The notes below the pieces were generated by a model. That model had not been told where the DNA came from and ran no database searches. It worked only from the letters and a program-made list of their open reading frames with translations. 40,673 nucleotides of DNA. It comes from Dendronalium phyllosphericum CENA369 (lineage in GTDB: Bacteria; Cyanobacteriota; Cyanobacteriia; Cyanobacteriales; Nostocaceae). A program made the translations under genes and the position numbers. This document shows positions 31,964 through 39,526 of the stretch, one piece after another. Numbering within the stretch: position 1 is the first letter of the stretch; every line of letters begins with the position of its first letter. The stretch covers positions 1 to 40,673 of the forward strand of contig NZ_JAECZA010000033.1 in assembly GCF_016056275.1 (NCBI RefSeq). Reading direction: 5' to 3'.

Positions 31964-33721
31964 TTATTTTGGCAATTTTCCTATATCTTCAATTAATAAC
32001 CAATGACCGGAATGATTTAAGCGACCTCGAACAGTCATTAGTTGTTCGCTGACAGTAGTTTGTAGCAGATCGTCTATATGCGATCGCAAAGTCACAAGCT
32101 GCCACACTTGCCCTTGATATTGGATTGGTGTGGCGATCGTATATTTGTAATCCTGCTGATTCAGACGATGGAAAACGCCTGTGAAACAATCATTTTTTTG
32201 TTCTAAGCGATCGGATTTATTCAAATATGCAGCGGGGCAATTCCCACTTAAAGGATAAGCTTGCGGCTCATCTAAGTAATAAATTTGCCAGTGCAACCAT
32301 TCAGGGCGATCGGGCAGTGAATCAAATAAAGGTATAATCGCGGCAGGCGAGTGTAAATCTTGCAATAAAGCTTCTTGCAACGCTCTTACAGGTAAATCTC
32401 TAGGCTGTACGCCCAACTCAACGCACATAGCCGCTGCCATTCCCGCTGCTTGACCTATCCCCATCACTACAGGTTGTAACCGAGTCGCACCGTTAGCAAT
32501 ATGGGAGACAGAAATATTCTTTTCACAAACCAATAAGCCATCTGTAGCTGCTGGAATCAAGCAACGATAGGGAATAGTGAAGGGAGTCCCAGTCCAACGC
32601 CCGCCCCAGCGGATAGATTTGGGTTGCAGTGGCAAAGTGAAGCCAGGATAATGGTGGTCGTTGGCGTAGTTACCAATCGCAATTGTATCTGGGTAAATTG
32701 ATGCCACCCTACCCTCCGCCATTGGTAAAATATCTTGTTCGCGGACGGTAGTCAGTCCTACCAAGCGTCGGCTTTCGCGGTAGTAGGGATGCAGTGCAAA
32801 AGCAGTAGGCGTATGAGGAAAAACTTCTTCTGCCAAGCCATAGCGACGACCCAGTTGATTTTGAATATAATGAGCGAAATTTTGGCTATGCCAGCGACAC
32901 TCTTGGAGAAACTCGCGTTTAGATGCTTCTGACTCTATCAGTCGCCCTACGCTTTCGCCATAGTCATTACCACAAATGGGCCAATTAATCATCAATAAGC
33001 CCTGTGGTAAACGCCCGTAGTTTAAAAATCGCTCTGCACCATAGTCATCCCAAGCGCCGACAAACTGTGATGGATTGTAGTTGGGAGCAACCGGAATTTC
33101 TGGGGCGACTGCTTCACCAAAATCTTGCATAATTACTACCCACGTGGGCGCTTGCAATGGATATCTTTCGGTAAGGGAATTAAACTCAACTGGGGCGCTG
33201 GGTTCTTTCCATTCAGATTGCAACTCCCAACCCCAACAATAAGGTATCTCCCCCAGAGCTAATAAATCTCCTAATTCTGTACCATCGATAATAATCTTGG
33301 CTTCGACAATGAAATCGGCAAAGCGAACGCTAGTTATACAATTTTCGCCCCGAAAAACTTCTAAAGGCACTCGTCCGGAAATCCAATGCAGATTTGACAA
33401 TTCCTGTACCCAATCTGCAAAAATCTCTGCCCCTAGACGGGGATCGTAACTAAAAAAGCTTACCCAACTATTATCTAATCCTCCTATTTGTCGGTGTTGC
33501 AATTCTTGTAAAAAAGCGCCCCATAAACCAGTTTGAAAAGCAGCTAGTTCGTTACCATCAGGTGCAGAGACTCCAGCCGAAGTCAGCATTCCTCCCAACC
33601 AAGAAAATTCACTGACTAAGATAGTTTTAGCTCCCCTTCGTGCTGCTTGAATAGCAGCAGCAGTACCTCCAGTTCCCCCACCAACAACTAAGACATCGGC
33701 TGTATATTTTTGATTAACCAT
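31964..33721 (-). CDS. FAD-dependent oxidoreductase (FAD_oxidored family)
   Basis: Flavoprotein of 585 residues. The N terminus is a Rossmann dinucleotide-binding motif: DVLVVGGGTGGTAAAIQAARRGAKTILVSE (~8-38), then WLGGMLTSAGVSAPDGNE, typical of the FAD_oxidored group. IIDGTELGDLLAL (~145) and the late VCEKNISVSHIANGATRLQPVVMGIGQAAGMAAAM (~400) are FAD contacts of the same family. There is no signal peptide. The C-terminal ~110 residues are an extra domain. The substrate is unknown; related proteins in bacteria are often described as xanthan-lyase-like flavoproteins. It is divergent from nothing obvious: same strand as the PatX-like gene, 100 bases away. Confidence 0.85.
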   Translation of the reverse strand: MVNQKYTADVLVVGGGTGGTAAAIQAARRGAKTILVSEFSWLGGMLTSAGVSAPDGNELAAFQTGLWGAFLQELQHRQIGGLDNSWVSFFSYDPRLGAEIFADWVQELSNLHWISGRVPLEVFRGENCITSVRFADFIVEAKIIIDGTELGDLLALGEIPYCWGWELQSEWKEPSAPVEFNSLTERYPLQAPTWVVIMQDFGEAVAPEIPVAPNYNPSQFVGAWDDYGAERFLNYGRLPQGLLMINWPICGNDYGESVGRLIESEASKREFLQECRWHSQNFAHYIQNQLGRRYGLAEEVFPHTPTAFALHPYYRESRRLVGLTTVREQDILPMAEGRVASIYPDTIAIGNYANDHHYPGFTLPLQPKSIRWGGRWTGTPFTIPYRCLIPAATDGLLVCEKNISVSHIANGATRLQPVVMGIGQAAGMAAAMCVELGVQPRDLPVRALQEALLQDLHSPAAIIPLFDSLPDRPEWLHWQIYYLDEPQAYPLSGNCPAAYLNKSDRLEQKNDCFTGVFHRLNQQDYKYTIATPIQYQGQVWQLVTLRSHIDDLLQTTVSEQLMTVRGRLNHSGHWLLIEDIGKLPK

Positions 33722-33861
33722 AAATTCTGAAAAATTGGCTTTTAACTGCCTTTTATTTATCTAGCTTGTATTTTATTTTGTGTAAATGTAAATATATATG
33801 CTAACGGCAAAAAATAAGTAAAAAATCTCCGCGATCGCCAAGCTTTTAACAGTTAAAATTA

Positions 33862-34491
33862 TTATCTTCTAATATACACATTAATCAATTGTTTATTAAG
33901 CGACTGAATAAATTGTATTGTAAGTTTTTGGGAAAGCATAAAAAAACTAATTAGTACAATTATCATAGCGATAGGAGTAATGTAAGTCCAACTTCCATAC
34001 ATTTTTAATAATATATGCAAAGGCAATATAAATATTACTAAATATGTTAAGGTGTGTAGCTTTTTCCAATTACTCTTTAGTAACTTGATACTGATATCGT
34101 TAGATGTAACTGCTAATAATGTAAAAATTACAAGTATTGACAAACCTGTGAACGTATGTATACAAGTACCAAAATTTAATAAGTTTAACTTTTTATTAAA
34201 AATTACAAGAACACTATGATGACTTGCAAAACAAAAAGCGGCAATCCCAAAGTAACGACGATTTTTAGATAGTAATTTTATAAAAGTATGTTTATGAAAA
34301 TGAGGAAAAACTATTTTGAATATTGAAGGATATATAGTAGCGCTATAATAAATTAATGATACAAAACCTATAATATTCGCTAATGGTGCTATCTTCAAAA
34401 CAAAAGTAAGCAAAGCACTAATAATATAGCCCCAAATAACTAGTTGGCTAAAAACTAAGTATCCCTTGCCCAATAAAAATTTTAATTGCAT
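33862..34491 (-). CDS. Ferric reductase-like transmembrane (heme b) protein
   Basis: Very hydrophobic, AT-rich protein of 209 residues with about six membrane helices. It matches the ferric-reductase/MsrQ transmembrane domain pattern: KNRRYFGIAAFCFASHHSVLVIF (RR before a helix with histidine pair), CIHTFTGLSILVIFTLLAVTSND (helix ending in TSND), then WKKLHTLTYLVIFILPLHILL (heme-ligand histidines). No FAD/NAD domain follows, so electrons would go to or from a separate partner. No msrP-like gene is adjacent, so the exact role is open. The low GC is unusual compared with its neighbours. Confidence 0.7.
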   Translation of the reverse strand: MQLKFLLGKGYLVFSQLVIWGYIISALLTFVLKIAPLANIIGFVSLIYYSATIYPSIFKIVFPHFHKHTFIKLLSKNRRYFGIAAFCFASHHSVLVIFNKKLNLLNFGTCIHTFTGLSILVIFTLLAVTSNDISIKLLKSNWKKLHTLTYLVIFILPLHILLKMYGSWTYITPIAMIIVLISFFMLSQKLTIQFIQSLNKQLINVYIRR

Positions 34492-34622
34492 ATTTACAAC
34501 TTTTTTAGTAAATATTCAAGTTTTGATTTGAGCTTTTAGAATAGCAATCATTTTGGGGATCTTGGTTATGTGAATCTACTGAATTTGTAAAAATTTTGTA
34601 AAGCGGAATGAGGAATTACCAA

Positions 34623-36089
34623 TTACAGAATGTTTTTTGTATTTTTGAGATTTCTTAATAGTAAAACTAGTACTGCACCCGACAAAATTCCGCCAACCCA
34701 ACCGCCCAAAGCATTGACAAAAATCCACCAACCAGACTGTTCAACTACTTGCCGCAAAATCAACCATTGGATAATTCCAATTGCAGGGCCAATCAAAAAC
34801 ATGGAGTTATAAGGGTTAGGGCCGCATAAAAGAACGGCAATACAAAAACCAAGGGTAGTTCCTGATATCCACAACTTGTCAGATACGGAAACTTGCCGTC
34901 GTAGCACTAACAATTGCATGAACCCTAATGTTAGTCCGACTGTAATAGCAACGGCCAATCTTCGTGGAATGCTACCGAATGGCTGTACAGTCATATGGGC
35001 GATCGCTGCCAAAATACCGCCCCCAAATAAACCTACAATATTCACTAACACCCATTGAAGATAAAAACCTACTCCCACTTGTAGCTTTTTAGCTTGAGAT
35101 GGTTGAATTTGTTGGGGAATCTCTTGACGATACTGGGCTGGAACTGTTGGAGGTGGGGAATATAGTGGGGGTTCAGAATTAATTGGCTGCGGTTGTGGTA
35201 CATCGCCAGGATGTGTATAAGGTAGTGTTACTGCGTATCCTGGAGAAGTGGATATTTGTGTTGGCATGTCAGCACCCAACTGCAGCAACCCAGCTAAAGC
35301 CTCTGTTGCTGATTGATAGCGTTGACGAAAGTCATAACGTATCATCCAATCTAAGATATCTGCTAAGGTCTGGCTCACCTCTACCGAGTTACGCCAAATA
35401 ATTTCAGCTGTCTGCACATCTTCTTGTAGCTGATGGGGCATTAACCCTGTCAAAGCTTGAATGCCAATCATACCCACAGCATAAACATCACTACTTAATC
35501 TGGGGCTACCGCGACTCTGTTCGCTAGGCATATAACCAGCAGTACCAATACCCACAGTCATTTTAGTTACGCCTTCACCGTTTACCATCTGAGTACTAAT
35601 TTCCTTCACCGCCCCAAAATCTATTAATACAACCTTGCGATCGCTGTTGCGGCGAATTAAGTTAGGAGGTTTAATATCTCGGTGAATGACATTATTTTTA
35701 TGGACAAAAGCTAATGGTTGCAGAATATCCTGTAATAGCGAAATAGTATAAGCTTCACTCAATGGCTTACCAGGAATGAGTTCATCGCCGATAGGATGAC
35801 CATCAATAAATTGTTGAACTAAAAAGAATTCTTGATTTTCTTCAAAATGAGCCATTAATTGCGGAATTTGGTCGTGGGTTCCTAATTTATGTAGCAATTG
35901 TGCTTCTGATTCAAATAAGCGCCTGGCAACTTGCAAAGTCATGGGGTCAGTTGCCATCGGTTTGAGTTGTTTAACTACACAAAGACTGTTGTAAAGTTTC
36001 GTGTCTTCAGCGATGTATGTTTGACCAAAACCACCAGCACCCAAAACTCGAATAATTTTATAACGTCCATCTAGTACCTGACCAAGCAT
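34623..36089 (-). CDS. Membrane-anchored Hanks-type Ser/Thr protein kinase
   Basis: Protein of 488 residues. Kinase domain (~8-275): glycine loop LGAGGFGQTY, ATP lysine in CVVKQLKP, catalytic HRDIKPPNLI, metal-binding IDFGAVKEI, GTAGYMPSEQ in the activation segment, SSDVYAVGMIGIQALTG. A Pro/Gln-rich linker (~280-335) leads to a C-terminal domain of five or six hydrophobic segments (~340-480), so the kinase is tethered to the membrane. This architecture is common in filamentous cyanobacteria. ATG 36089 is chosen; GTG 36098 three codons upstream is an alternative. The substrates are unknown. Confidence 0.9.
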   Translation of the reverse strand: MLGQVLDGRYKIIRVLGAGGFGQTYIAEDTKLYNSLCVVKQLKPMATDPMTLQVARRLFESEAQLLHKLGTHDQIPQLMAHFEENQEFFLVQQFIDGHPIGDELIPGKPLSEAYTISLLQDILQPLAFVHKNNVIHRDIKPPNLIRRNSDRKVVLIDFGAVKEISTQMVNGEGVTKMTVGIGTAGYMPSEQSRGSPRLSSDVYAVGMIGIQALTGLMPHQLQEDVQTAEIIWRNSVEVSQTLADILDWMIRYDFRQRYQSATEALAGLLQLGADMPTQISTSPGYAVTLPYTHPGDVPQPQPINSEPPLYSPPPTVPAQYRQEIPQQIQPSQAKKLQVGVGFYLQWVLVNIVGLFGGGILAAIAHMTVQPFGSIPRRLAVAITVGLTLGFMQLLVLRRQVSVSDKLWISGTTLGFCIAVLLCGPNPYNSMFLIGPAIGIIQWLILRQVVEQSGWWIFVNALGGWVGGILSGAVLVLLLRNLKNTKNIL

Positions 36090-36111
36090 AAAAGACACAC
36101 TTACTAGAAGA

Positions 36112-36375
36112 ATGCCTAGTATTTTAACCTCACTCTTTGAAATGCCAAGTGGTAGGTGTCTTTATATACGTTTCGGATATTGCGTTATAGATGAAGCTCC
36201 TAGCTTGGAAGCAGGTACAACCCACCAAAAAATAGACAGAAATGCCAACTTCACAGATGGCAAGCATGTTTATGAAAAAGCAGTGCGCTATTATCAGCAG
36301 CAGAAAGTGCCCTCCAAAGAGGACACCTCCGATATCACGACTATTTCTACATCAGAACAAGTTGCGCTGTTATAA
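36112..36375 (+). CDS. Possible small protein divergent from the kinase
   Basis: Frame of 87 codons starting 14-23 bases from the kinase start on the opposite strand. Codon choice looks fairly ordinary for this genome (for example GAT GAA GCT, CAG CAG CAG AAA). No signal peptide, no membrane segment, no recognised family; the C-terminal half is hydrophilic (KVPSKEDTSDITTISTSEQ). An ATG at 36142 is an alternative start. No ribosome site is evident. It may be a chance frame or the remnant of a gene. Confidence 0.3.
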   Translation: MPSILTSLFEMPSGRCLYIRFGYCVIDEAPSLEAGTTHQKIDRNANFTDGKHVYEKAVRYYQQQKVPSKEDTSDITTISTSEQVALL

Positions 36376-36396
36376 AAACGCAACAAAGTAAAGGAA

Positions 36397-36963
36397 TTAA
36401 GCGCACAAAGCCTCAGTACGCTCTTTAAACATACGAACTGTTGTAATCACTTGTGCTAGCTGTGAATAATACATCTCGTCCACAAACATTTTTGATTGCA
36501 CTCTGTATTCTTCTGGTAGTCGTTCAATTTGTTCAAGTCCATCAAGAAGGTGATCGACAGCTTCTTTTAATTGTGGTTTTGCGTCCCCATACAGTTTTTT
36601 TATCAATCGTAATTGTTCCTCCGCAAAAGCCGCATCATGTCGCACTTGGGCTATTTCGTATCGTGAACGTGCCGCCTGCTCAATTTCGCTTGATACGGAA
36701 TCGTATAAAACTTTCATCATCCGGCGTTGTGCCTGCCCTCCATCATAAATTGCCTGAGCTTGTTGTTCTCGCAAGGCACGTTGTTCTTGAGAAGGAAATA
36801 TCTTTTCTAAAAGACCCATACCTTCTAGTACATTACCGTTTGATGTATACATCATGTATGTCTTTATTTTATTGATAATATCGTCGTTACCAGAATTTTT
36901 AGAAATTCTTGCTTCATTGTTTTTACGAGTAATACCAAATTTTGGCTCATTAAAAAAACTCAT
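36397..36963 (-). CDS. Helical partner protein of the DUF4407-like membrane protein
   Basis: Soluble protein of 188 residues, not recognised. It is basic at the start (MSFFNEPKFGITRKNNEARISKN) and then almost entirely helical: ~60-125 is charged and Gln/Arg/Glu-rich (EQRALREQQAQAIYDGGQAQRRMM..., EIEQAARSRYEIAQVRHDAAFAEEQLRL), suggesting a coiled coil, and ~130-188 continues as amphipathic helices. No enzyme motif or membrane segment. A GGAAGG ribosome site lies 9 bases before the ATG. It follows the large membrane gene by 14 bases in the same direction, so the two form an operon and probably act together. There are no HIP1 sites here, unlike most of the window. Confidence 0.75.
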   Translation of the reverse strand: MSFFNEPKFGITRKNNEARISKNSGNDDIINKIKTYMMYTSNGNVLEGMGLLEKIFPSQEQRALREQQAQAIYDGGQAQRRMMKVLYDSVSSEIEQAARSRYEIAQVRHDAAFAEEQLRLIKKLYGDAKPQLKEAVDHLLDGLEQIERLPEEYRVQSKMFVDEMYYSQLAQVITTVRMFKERTEALCA

Positions 36964-36977
36964 TTACTAACCTTCCT

Positions 36978-38471
36978 TTATAACTTAAAATCTGGCTCAT
37001 CTTTTTCGTGATTGCGCTTTAAATCCGTCATGAAATCGTCAAAGTTAACTGATTGATTGTTATTTTCTTTATATTGTCCATTTTTATTTCCAACCTTATG
37101 AACATGTTCAGCAGTAACAAACACATTTCCATTTTCTTTATGATTGTTTTCCTGTTCACTATCTGTCTCACCAATAGATTCCTTTGCTTTTTCCCTTTCT
37201 GCCAAAATTTTCTTAACTAGCTCCTGTCTATATTCTGCTTGTGCCTTTTCGCTAAAAACTTCATCAAAGACACTCTCCCAAATTGCATCTTCTTTTATCC
37301 TATACTGATGCTTCCTGCTAACATATGTCTCAACATCTTTATTTCTTTCGCGCACTATCAATAAAGCATTATATTCATTTACTTTAATATTTTCATTTTG
37401 TAATTTCCAAAAAAAATCATCAATTGAATCAAAGTGCATGAAGAAAGTTTTATAGAGAATAGGCGCTGAATCAATAGCAAAAAATACGGCAAAAATAATC
37501 AGGTGCATTCTTCCTTCTGGGGTTATGTCAAAATGCCGCCTCCCTTCTGATTGCGCGTCGGTTAACCCCTTTTGTAACTCACCTTTCTTGTTGTACTGGT
37601 TTGCAGAGATATTGGCAGGAATATTTGAGTTTTCATCGAGGCGTGTAAAGCCCATTTCCACAATGGCATTGAGCATCCTGCCATAACTCAAAACGGCCGG
37701 GTCACCTCTGCGAATAGCGTCTCTTTCTTTTTGAAGACGTTGTCTTTCCGCATCATATTTTTCTACTCTTTTTCCTGCGGCTTCATCCTTATAGAACTCT
37801 GTCTTTCCAGAAGGACTTATTCTAGCTCTTGTTCTTACGCGATTTACCTGATCTTGTTGAATGGATACTATTTTGTCTTTACGGTCGATTTCTTTTTCAA
37901 GGTATTGCTTGATGTTATCTTTGAAGGCAAAAATGACAAGGGATGTTGAGAAAAAAGCACCAATGATCCCCCCGACCATTAGGCGCAGGAGCAGGGTTCC
38001 CCAGATTTCTACCCAAATACCAGGACTGAACCACCATTTTGCTTTCTTTTTACGTCCTGACACGGCCATTTTATCCAGCAAAAAAACCGCCGTTCCTACC
38101 ACTGCTGCTGTCGCCCATGCTCCAAGCACGGAACCTGCGAATAAGTAATACCCCGTCATGAAGCCGCCGAGCGCTGCAACGCTGCCTACTAAAACCACCA
38201 TGCTGCCAATCAGGGTATAGCGGGTGGTTAATGAATGCTGGATAATATCTTCGCGGTAAACGCTTGCTGCAAAAGATGCGATATCACGGTATATATCGAC
38301 CGTTCGCTGCTGCCAGGTACGCGGCGGTGCGTTTTTAACGTAGCGTTTCTGGCGCTGCTGTTTGCGTACCTGGTAATGGGGGTACGTTATTTTTTTAAAA
38401 GGGTTATGATCTTGCAACCACCACTGCCAGACAAATTTTCTCGGTTGCTGTTTGTTGTTATGGTTTTTCAT
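36978..38471 (-). CDS. DUF4407-like integral membrane protein
   Basis: Protein of 497 residues. The basic cytosolic N terminus (~1-80, many Lys/Arg/Gln/Trp) precedes a cluster of three membrane helices (~85-125 and ~150-185), with the family-typical FLLDKMAVSG after helix 2. A long charged helical domain (~185-320) and a fourth helix MHLIIFAVFFAIDSAPILYKTFF (~322-345) follow, then a Lys/Glu-rich cytosolic tail. This layout resembles DUF4407 proteins, whose function is unknown. ATG 38471 follows AGGACATTGACC; a TTG two codons upstream is not needed. The gene shows no HIP1 octamer and codons differ from its neighbours, suggesting transfer. A 15-bp inverted repeat about 160 bases upstream may regulate it. 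Confidence 0.8.
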   Translation of the reverse strand: MKNHNNKQQPRKFVWQWWLQDHNPFKKITYPHYQVRKQQRQKRYVKNAPPRTWQQRTVDIYRDIASFAASVYREDIIQHSLTTRYTLIGSMVVLVGSVAALGGFMTGYYLFAGSVLGAWATAAVVGTAVFLLDKMAVSGRKKKAKWWFSPGIWVEIWGTLLLRLMVGGIIGAFFSTSLVIFAFKDNIKQYLEKEIDRKDKIVSIQQDQVNRVRTRARISPSGKTEFYKDEAAGKRVEKYDAERQRLQKERDAIRRGDPAVLSYGRMLNAIVEMGFTRLDENSNIPANISANQYNKKGELQKGLTDAQSEGRRHFDITPEGRMHLIIFAVFFAIDSAPILYKTFFMHFDSIDDFFWKLQNENIKVNEYNALLIVRERNKDVETYVSRKHQYRIKEDAIWESVFDEVFSEKAQAEYRQELVKKILAEREKAKESIGETDSEQENNHKENGNVFVTAEHVHKVGNKNGQYKENNNQSVNFDDFMTDLKRNHEKDEPDFKL

Positions 38472-38631
38472 GGTCAATGTCCTGTGGGATCAGTCACCAG
38501 CACCTCATTAAAGACATAATGAGTCATGGTGCTTTTTATAGGACTTTCGAGAACACAGACATTGCAGTCATTGGACATCGAAATAGATCCCCCGATTAAT
38601 CCTTCAAAATCAACGAGCAACAAATATTAAA

Positions 38632-38671
38632 CAAACGCTCATTTTTCAAATTTCATAAAAATGAACATTTG
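38632..38671 (-). promoter_or_regulatory. 15-bp inverted repeat, candidate operator of the DUF4407 operon
   Basis: CAAACGCTCATTTTT (38632-38646) and AAAAATGAACATTTG (38657-38671) are complementary at 13 of 15 positions with a 10-base spacer. The site lies about 160 bases before the DUF4407 start, at promoter distance. A dimeric repressor site is the simplest reading; no regulator gene is adjacent. Confidence 0.45.
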
Positions 38672-38677
38672 TTTTGT

Positions 38678-38902
38678 TTATTTATTCACTAATAAATCAG
38701 ACATCTCTAAAACAGGCTGTCGGAATGCCGTTCTCCATAGAAGAAACGAATCACCGCAACCTGGTTTTGCTAAAATTGCGGTGCACGAGTAGTATTTTAG
38801 GAATAGTTTTCTGTAAAATTCCGTAGGCTTATCCGTACAAGCAACGTAAGTTTTTAATCGTTGGGAAGATTTTGCGTCCCATTTCCGAGTGTTATGGGGC
38901 AT
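38678..38902 (-). CDS. Doubtful small protein
   Basis: Frame of 74 codons with ATG at 38902, MPHNTRKWDAKSSQRL..., cysteine-containing, ending MSDLLVNK. No family, signal or ribosome site. It could be a real small gene of the acquired segment or chance. Confidence 0.25.
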   Translation of the reverse strand: MPHNTRKWDAKSSQRLKTYVACTDKPTEFYRKLFLKYYSCTAILAKPGCGDSFLLWRTAFRQPVLEMSDLLVNK

Positions 38903-38950
38903 AATAGCAGAGGGGGAAGTAGCCCCCTATATGTAGATGACAACAACTAG

Positions 38951-39050
38951 TCGTCAAAAACAACTACAGTAAATTGTTTTTGACGAAGAAGTGGGCTTCT
39001 AGTGGCATAGAAGTCTGCTTCTCTGATAAAAACAGCACAAGGGCTGTTTT
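38951..39050. repeat. Cluster of perfect hairpins
   Basis: A 13-bp perfect stem TCGTCAAAAACAA (38951-38963) / TTGTTTTTGACGA (38974-38986) with a 10-base loop is followed by AGAAG/CTTCT pairs (38987-39023) and AAAACAGC (39029-39036) / GCTGTTTT (39043-39050). The last, followed by A-TATGTTAT, could end transcription. Such dense hairpins are seen at ends of some transposable elements and at regulatory RNAs. Confidence 0.6.
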
Positions 39051-39151
39051 AGTATGTTATGCGCGATTTTATTCAGTGTAACATGCTAATGTTGTTGTAT
39101 GCGTTTTTCTCCTCATGAGAAAAATACAAAATTTAAGAAGCACCTTTTTAA

Positions 39152-39412
39152 AGTAGAGGAAAGGCGTATTCACTTAGACCTCTGCGAGCAGCCAATGTTC
39201 CCCAGTCCAACACATTGGCAACAGTAAATATTAAGCACTTTGAAGAAAAGGATCTTGCCTTTAGGAAGATACAAGCGCAGTCTACAGATCAATTTCTGAC
39301 TTAGCTATACAACCTCGATCCAGAGAAAATGGTTAAAATACTGGAATTACAGTCTCAAAGTCTCAAAAAGCTACCGATGAATTTTGCACAACTACACTAC
39401 TTGAACTATTGA
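39152..39412 (+). pseudogene. Decayed coding remnant with in-frame TAG
   Basis: One plus-strand frame stays coding-like from 39152 to a TGA at 39410-39412 except for TAG at 39302. It reads SRGKAYSLRPLRAANVPQS..., then KHFEEKDLAFRKIQAQSTDQ, then after the stop LYNLDPEKMVKILELQSQS. The charged helical character continues through the stop, as expected of a gene with a nonsense change (CAG to TAG would restore Gln). There is no start codon. The family is not recognised; the parent may belong to the acquired segment. Confidence 0.35.
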
Positions 39413-39526
39413 GCAAAAAAGTACCAGACTTTGCTGGCTATATTTTGTCGTACAAATCCAAAAATTCATAGCTGAACGTTGACCGCTAATGTTACATCTA
39501 ATATCGTTGAGCGGTAAAAAATCAAC

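Larger units (their letters stand above)
38472..39526. other. Repeat-rich gene-poor region upstream of the DUF4407 pair
   Basis: About 1 kb with no strong gene. From left to right: the promoter side of the DUF4407 operon with a 15-bp inverted repeat (38632-38671), a weak 74-codon minus-strand frame (38678-38902), a cluster of hairpins (38951-39050), and a broken plus-strand coding remnant (39152-39412). This looks like an old insertion junction. Confidence 0.6.
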
